Shown here in pieces: positions 21,713-25,060 of a stretch of DNA of 25,060 bases (its first letter is position 1; each line of letters starts with the position of its first letter). The position numbers and the translations under genes were made by a program. Location of the stretch: the NCBI GenBank assembly GCA_034926785.1, contig JAYFQU010000045.1, forward strand, positions 1-25,060, read 5' to 3'. The notes beneath the pieces are model-generated. The model did not search any database. It was given only the letters and a program-made list of their open reading frames with translations, and had not been told where the DNA came from. The stretch is from UBA7703 sp034926785 (GTDB lineage: Bacteria > Bacillota > Clostridia > Christensenellales > CAG-138).

Positions 21713-22654
21713 GTGATAAAAGCAAAAAAGATCCTTTCGGATTCCAGAATTCCCCTGCTCGCGCTCGCCATCTTCGTGATCATGAGCCTGACCAACGAAT
21801 ACTTCTTTAAGCCGGTCAACATGACGGGGCTGTTTGAGAGCATTTCCGCTTACGGCATCGTGGCAATCGGGTTTACCTTTGTCCTGCTCTGCGGTCAGCT
21901 GGATATCTCGATGGGCTCGGTGATGGCCCTGACGGCATGCGTGTTTATGATGACGCTGCCGGCCATCGGGTTTGTGCCGGCGATGTTGCTGGCGCTCGTT
22001 CTCGGCTGCGTGTGCGGGGCGATCACCGGATTTTTCGTCGCAACCTTCCGCCTGCCGCCGTTCATCGTCTCCATGACGATGCAGCTGGCTTACAAAGGGA
22101 TTGCGCTGACGATTACCAGCTCGACGCCGGTTTCCAACATGCATCCGACGCTGCTTGCCATCAGCGAAGTAATGATCGGGCCGGTGCCGATCACCTTCTT
22201 CCTCTTCCTGCTGGTTGCGCTGGCCGCGCATTATGTGCTGACGCAGACACAGTATGGCAGAAACCTCTATATCATCGGCGGCAACATCAACGTTGCGGAC
22301 AACCTCGGCCTCCATGTGAAGGGGCACCTTTGGAGCGTCTTTATCGTACAGGGGTTCCTCGCCGCGCTCGGCGGGATTGTGATGATGACGCGCATGTTCA
22401 GCGCCTCCGGGAACCTCGCGCTGGATGGCCCTCTCAACATCATCCCGATGGTCATTGTTGGCGGAACCGCGTTTTCCGGCGGCAAGGGCGGCGCGATCAA
22501 GACCCTGTGGGGCGTGATCCTCATGAATATCATCTATAACGCGATGAGCATGTTCAGCCTGCAGGCGAATATGCAGGAGATGGTGAAAGGCTTGATCCTG
22601 CTCATCATCATCGTTGCGGATAAATATATGGAAAATCGCAGCCAGAAGGTATAA
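21713..22654 (+). CDS. Second ABC transporter permease, RbsC type, 313 aa
   Basis: Second channel subunit. Of two nearby GTG codons (21704 and 21713), the second is preferred because GGAGGTGA ends five bases before it; the first overlaps that site and the upstream stop codon. Family features: ALAIFVIMSLTNEYFF, LCGQLDISMGSVMAL, PPFIVSMTMQLAYKGIAL, GGTAFSGGKGGAIKTLWGVILMNIIYN. It diverges strongly from the neighbouring permease at 20742, so this is not a recent duplication. The deacetylase gene follows after 14 bp. Confidence 0.92.
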   Translation: MIKAKKILSDSRIPLLALAIFVIMSLTNEYFFKPVNMTGLFESISAYGIVAIGFTFVLLCGQLDISMGSVMALTACVFMMTLPAIGFVPAMLLALVLGCVCGAITGFFVATFRLPPFIVSMTMQLAYKGIALTITSSTPVSNMHPTLLAISEVMIGPVPITFFLFLLVALAAHYVLTQTQYGRNLYIIGGNINVADNLGLHVKGHLWSVFIVQGFLAALGGIVMMTRMFSASGNLALDGPLNIIPMVIVGGTAFSGGKGGAIKTLWGVILMNIIYNAMSMFSLQANMQEMVKGLILLIIIVADKYMENRSQKV

Positions 22655-22668
22655 ACAAGGAGGAGCGT

Positions 22669-23391
22669 ATGAATATTTTAGCAATTGGCGCACATCCGGA
22701 CGATATCGAGGTTATGTGCGCGGGCACTCTGGCCAAATATGCGGCCCAGGGGCACAAGGTTTTTCTCGCCACTGCGACGAACGGAAACATCGGCTCCGCG
22801 CACCACACCATGGAGGAGATTGCGCGTATCCGCAAGGCGGAGGCGGCCAAGAGTGCGGCGATCATCGGGGCGGAATATATCTGTCTGGACTATGACGACG
22901 AGATGTTTTATGAGGATCGCAGCGTGCGGCTCGCGTTTATCAACCTCGTTCGCCACTGCAAGGCGGACGTGATCCTGACCCATTATCCCTCAGATTATAA
23001 TCCGGATCACGAGCTCACCAGCAAGATCGTCAACGACATTGCCGTCATGATTCCCATTGCGCATCTCAAGACGGAGGCGAAGCCTTACGACAAGATTCCC
23101 GCGATCTTCTATTTTGAACCGGTGTGCGGCATACGTTTTGTTCCGACGGATTATGTCGATATTTCAGATTACTATGAGACCAAGATGCAAATGCTCAACT
23201 GCATGGATAGCCAGCGGCAGTGGATGGCGGACAACTATGCCTCGCTCAACGGCGATCTGGATCGATTTTTCGATACCATTCGGATCACGTCCGAATACCG
23301 CGGCATGCAGGCCGGCGTGAAGTATGCGGAAGGGTTCGTGCGCGCGCTGGATGCCTTCCGCGGGATGCTCACGGAGCGCGTATTACCGTAA
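22669..23391 (+). CDS. PIG-L (LmbE-like) family deacetylase, 240 aa
   Basis: Zinc-dependent hydrolase that removes acyl groups from N-acylated amino sugars or similar conjugates in the family members studied. The metal site is visible: AHPDD (His9, Asp12) and the second His in NPDHELTSKI (His114). The start, NILAIGAHPDDIEVMCAGTLAKYAAQGHKV, is typical. It is cytoplasmic, with no signal peptide. ATG follows AAGGAGGAGCGT. Standing between the transporter and a sugar-type aminotransferase, it probably deacylates the imported compound to expose a free amine. The exact substrate is unknown, and a phosphorylated or glycosidic substrate is possible. Confidence 0.92.
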   Translation: MNILAIGAHPDDIEVMCAGTLAKYAAQGHKVFLATATNGNIGSAHHTMEEIARIRKAEAAKSAAIIGAEYICLDYDDEMFYEDRSVRLAFINLVRHCKADVILTHYPSDYNPDHELTSKIVNDIAVMIPIAHLKTEAKPYDKIPAIFYFEPVCGIRFVPTDYVDISDYYETKMQMLNCMDSQRQWMADNYASLNGDLDRFFDTIRITSEYRGMQAGVKYAEGFVRALDAFRGMLTERVLP

Positions 23392-23443
23392 AAAAACGGA
23401 TTTTGAACATTACCTTTAAATAACACTTCAGGAGGAAAGAACA

Positions 23444-24676
23444 ATGGCAGGCGGACCAGGCTCCTACGTATTTGGAGCGGAAGAACGAAAAGAACTCATG
23501 GATGTCATCGAGAGCGGCTATCTATTCCGCTATGGAACAGAGGGCGTAGACGGTTTTCAGCACAAGGTTGCATCCTTTGAAAAAGAGCTGGCCGAGAAGC
23601 TCGGCAGCAAGCACGCAACGGCGACCTCCAGCGGCACGGGCGCTCTGCTTTGCTGCCTCGCGGCGCTAGGCATTGGCGCGGGGGACGAGGTCATCGTTCC
23701 GGGATATACCTTTATTGCGTCGATTTCGTCCATCATCCTCTCCAACGCTATCCCTGTGCTGGCAGAGGTGGACGACTCGCTCACCATCGACCCAACGCGC
23801 ATTGAGGAACTGATTACCCCGCGTACGCGGGCAATCATGCCGGTGCACATGCTCGGCAATCCTTGCGATATGGACCCGATTCTGGCGATTGCGAAAAAGC
23901 ATAATCTCTATGTCATCGAGGATTGCTGCCAGGCGTTTGGCGCGAGCTATAAGGGCAAGCGTGTCGGCAACTTTGGCGATATCGCTGCCTATTCGCTCAA
24001 CGTGTTTAAAACCATCACCGCCGGAGACGGCGGCGCGGTTGTGACGAATGACGATCTGCTGCATGAGCGCGCGTTCGGCTTCCACGATCAGGGACACAAG
24101 CCCAGCCGTATGGGAGTCGAGGTCGGGAACCGCTCCATCATCGGCATGAATATGCGTATGAACGAGCTCACGGGCGCGGTCTCCCTCGCGCAGTTAAGAA
24201 AGCTAGACAACATTCTGGCGACGCTGCACGACAAGAAGGCAAAGCTCAAGCGCCATCTGGCGGGGTTGCCACTGGTGAGTTTCCGCAGGCTCAACGACGA
24301 GGCGGGGGAATGCGCAACCCTCCTGACGCTGCTGTTTGATACGCCGGAAATCGCGGAGCGCTTCTGCGAAAAGATTGGCGGGAAGCCCATTGCTTACTCC
24401 GGATGGCATGTTTACAACAACATGGAGCAGGTGCTGGGCAAGGTGACGGGCGCCGCGGCAAACTGCCCCTATCACTGCCCCAAATACCCGGTTGAGCGGG
24501 AGTATCACAAACACATGCTGCCCCAGACGGACTTTAACACCGGGCGCGCGGTCAATATCAGCGTCGGCGTGGTAGATAAGGGACTCGGCGCGGGATATGG
24601 CATCAATATCAACTCCACCGACGAAGAGATTGAACAGGTTGGCAAAAAGCTGCGGGAGATCATCCTTGCGCTATAA
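23444..24676 (+). CDS. DegT/DnrJ/EryC1/StrS-family PLP-dependent aminotransferase, 410 aa
   Basis: Exchanges an amino and a keto group on a sugar or cyclitol ring. Family landmarks: SSGTGALLCCLAALGIGAGDEVIVPGYTF (~62-90), VIEDCCQAFGA with Asp160 for the pyridine nitrogen, and the PLP lysine Lys189 in AAYSLNVFKTITAGDGG. The N-terminus PGSYVFGAEERKELMDVIESGYLFRYG resembles the cyclitol and sugar aminotransferases. CAGGAGGAAAGAACA precedes the ATG. Unlike biosynthetic relatives in antibiotic or lipopolysaccharide clusters, this gene follows a sugar importer, so it may run in the catabolic direction, removing the amine freed by the deacetylase. Direction and substrate are inferred. Confidence 0.92.
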   Translation: MAGGPGSYVFGAEERKELMDVIESGYLFRYGTEGVDGFQHKVASFEKELAEKLGSKHATATSSGTGALLCCLAALGIGAGDEVIVPGYTFIASISSIILSNAIPVLAEVDDSLTIDPTRIEELITPRTRAIMPVHMLGNPCDMDPILAIAKKHNLYVIEDCCQAFGASYKGKRVGNFGDIAAYSLNVFKTITAGDGGAVVTNDDLLHERAFGFHDQGHKPSRMGVEVGNRSIIGMNMRMNELTGAVSLAQLRKLDNILATLHDKKAKLKRHLAGLPLVSFRRLNDEAGECATLLTLLFDTPEIAERFCEKIGGKPIAYSGWHVYNNMEQVLGKVTGAAANCPYHCPKYPVEREYHKHMLPQTDFNTGRAVNISVGVVDKGLGAGYGININSTDEEIEQVGKKLREIILAL

Positions 24677-24700
24677 CAATCAACCGAAACGGAGCAACAA

Positions 24701-25060
24701 ATGGAACGGGTAAAGACGGCAATCATCGGCTGCGGGTCGATCAGCAATATCTATATGGAGTCGTTTACGAACGGCAAGTTTTCGATTGTTGAGCTGGTTG
24801 CGTGCAGCGATCTGGACGAGGTGCGGATGCGCCAGAGCGCGGAGAAATACGCGCTTCGCGCGATGTCGCTGGAGGAGATACTGGCGGATGCGAGCATCGA
24901 GCTGGTGATCAACCTCACGACGCCCGCGGCGCATTATCCAATCAATAAACGCGCGCTGCTCGCGGGGAAGCATGTCTTTTCGGAAAAGATGATCGCCGTG
25001 GAGCTCGACGAAGGCAGGGAACTGGTCGCCCTGGCAAACGAGAAGGGGCTGCGCCTCGGC
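24701..25060 (+). CDS. Gfo/Idh/MocA-family NAD(P)-dependent oxidoreductase (partial, 120 codons)
   Basis: Cut off by the window end. Starts at ATG 24701 with GGAGCAACAA upstream, 24 bp after the aminotransferase. The Rossmann fold is clear: KTAIIGCGSISNIYMESF (GxGxxx motif), VELVACSDLDEVRMRQSAEKY, then LVINLTTPAAHYPINKRALLAGKHVFSEKMIAVEL. The usual EKP is EKM here, with the conserved Lys kept. Family members oxidise or reduce a ring hydroxyl of sugars or inositols. Next to the DegT-type enzyme it would produce or consume the keto sugar needed for amino transfer. Confidence 0.92.
   Translation, partial: MERVKTAIIGCGSISNIYMESFTNGKFSIVELVACSDLDEVRMRQSAEKYALRAMSLEEILADASIELVINLTTPAAHYPINKRALLAGKHVFSEKMIAVELDEGRELVALANEKGLRLG

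Noticed and set aside
1..25060. Phage, defence or conjugative system
   Set aside because: No integrase, capsid, nuclease-helicase, reverse transcriptase, toxin-antitoxin or mobilisation motif was seen. The content is signalling, transport and metabolism.

Overview
The window reads as a chromosomal segment of a moderately GC-rich anaerobic member of the Bacillota (Clostridia; an Oscillospirales- or Christensenellales-like gut lineage is my best guess). The basis is strong AGGAGG ribosome binding sites, frequent TTG/GTG starts, lipoprotein signal peptides with lipoboxes, ECF sigma factors paired with membrane anti-sigma-like proteins, 5TMR_LYT-type sensory membrane domains and an RbsABC-type transporter. 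No rRNA, tRNA, CRISPR array, phage gene or transposase gene was seen.

Layout. (1) 83-252 is a 170-bp repeat (family B, copy 1) beside a hairpin. (2) 280-4900, minus strand: two tandem sigma / membrane anti-sigma-like pairs, each pair overlapping by 17-26 bp. (3) 5207-10600, plus strand: a PhoB/OmpR-type response regulator, a sensor histidine kinase, a 54-residue membrane protein overlapping the kinase, then two paralogous secreted lipoproteins. The same ladder of 11-bp-spaced TTACAAT-like repeats lies ahead of the regulator and ahead of the lipoproteins, suggesting one autoregulated signalling unit. (4) 10623-10882: a ~196-bp repeat (family A, copy 1) between two identical but inverted 32-bp hairpins. 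(5) 10923-12062, minus: a DUF362-type protein with a 2[4Fe-4S] ferredoxin tail. (6) 12664-16200, plus: a very large membrane PAS-GGDEF-HD-GYP c-di-GMP enzyme with a structured leader. (7) 16254-16493: family B copy 2 inserted between two copies of a terminator hairpin. (8) 16511-25060: a LacI-type repressor (minus) divergent from an operon for a lipoprotein sugar-binding protein, a double ATPase, two permeases, a PIG-L deacetylase, a DegT-type aminotransferase and a Gfo/Idh/MocA oxidoreductase cut off by the window end. Family A copy 2 sits in the long leader of this operon.

How it works together. The last region looks like import and processing of an N-acylated amino sugar or aminocyclitol: uptake, deacetylation, PLP-dependent handling of the amino group, and NAD(P)-dependent redox at a ring carbon. 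The LacI protein probably controls both itself and the operon through two matching operators (TACTAA-N6-TTAGTW). The substrate is not known.

Most unusual structure: two unrelated non-coding repeat families, in three of four copies, are precisely bracketed by duplicated hairpins that differ from copy to copy (25, 16 and 32 bp). This looks like target-site duplication at palindromes or terminators, with the duplicated length following the palindrome length. I regard this as the best candidate for something undescribed here. All comparisons were made by eye.
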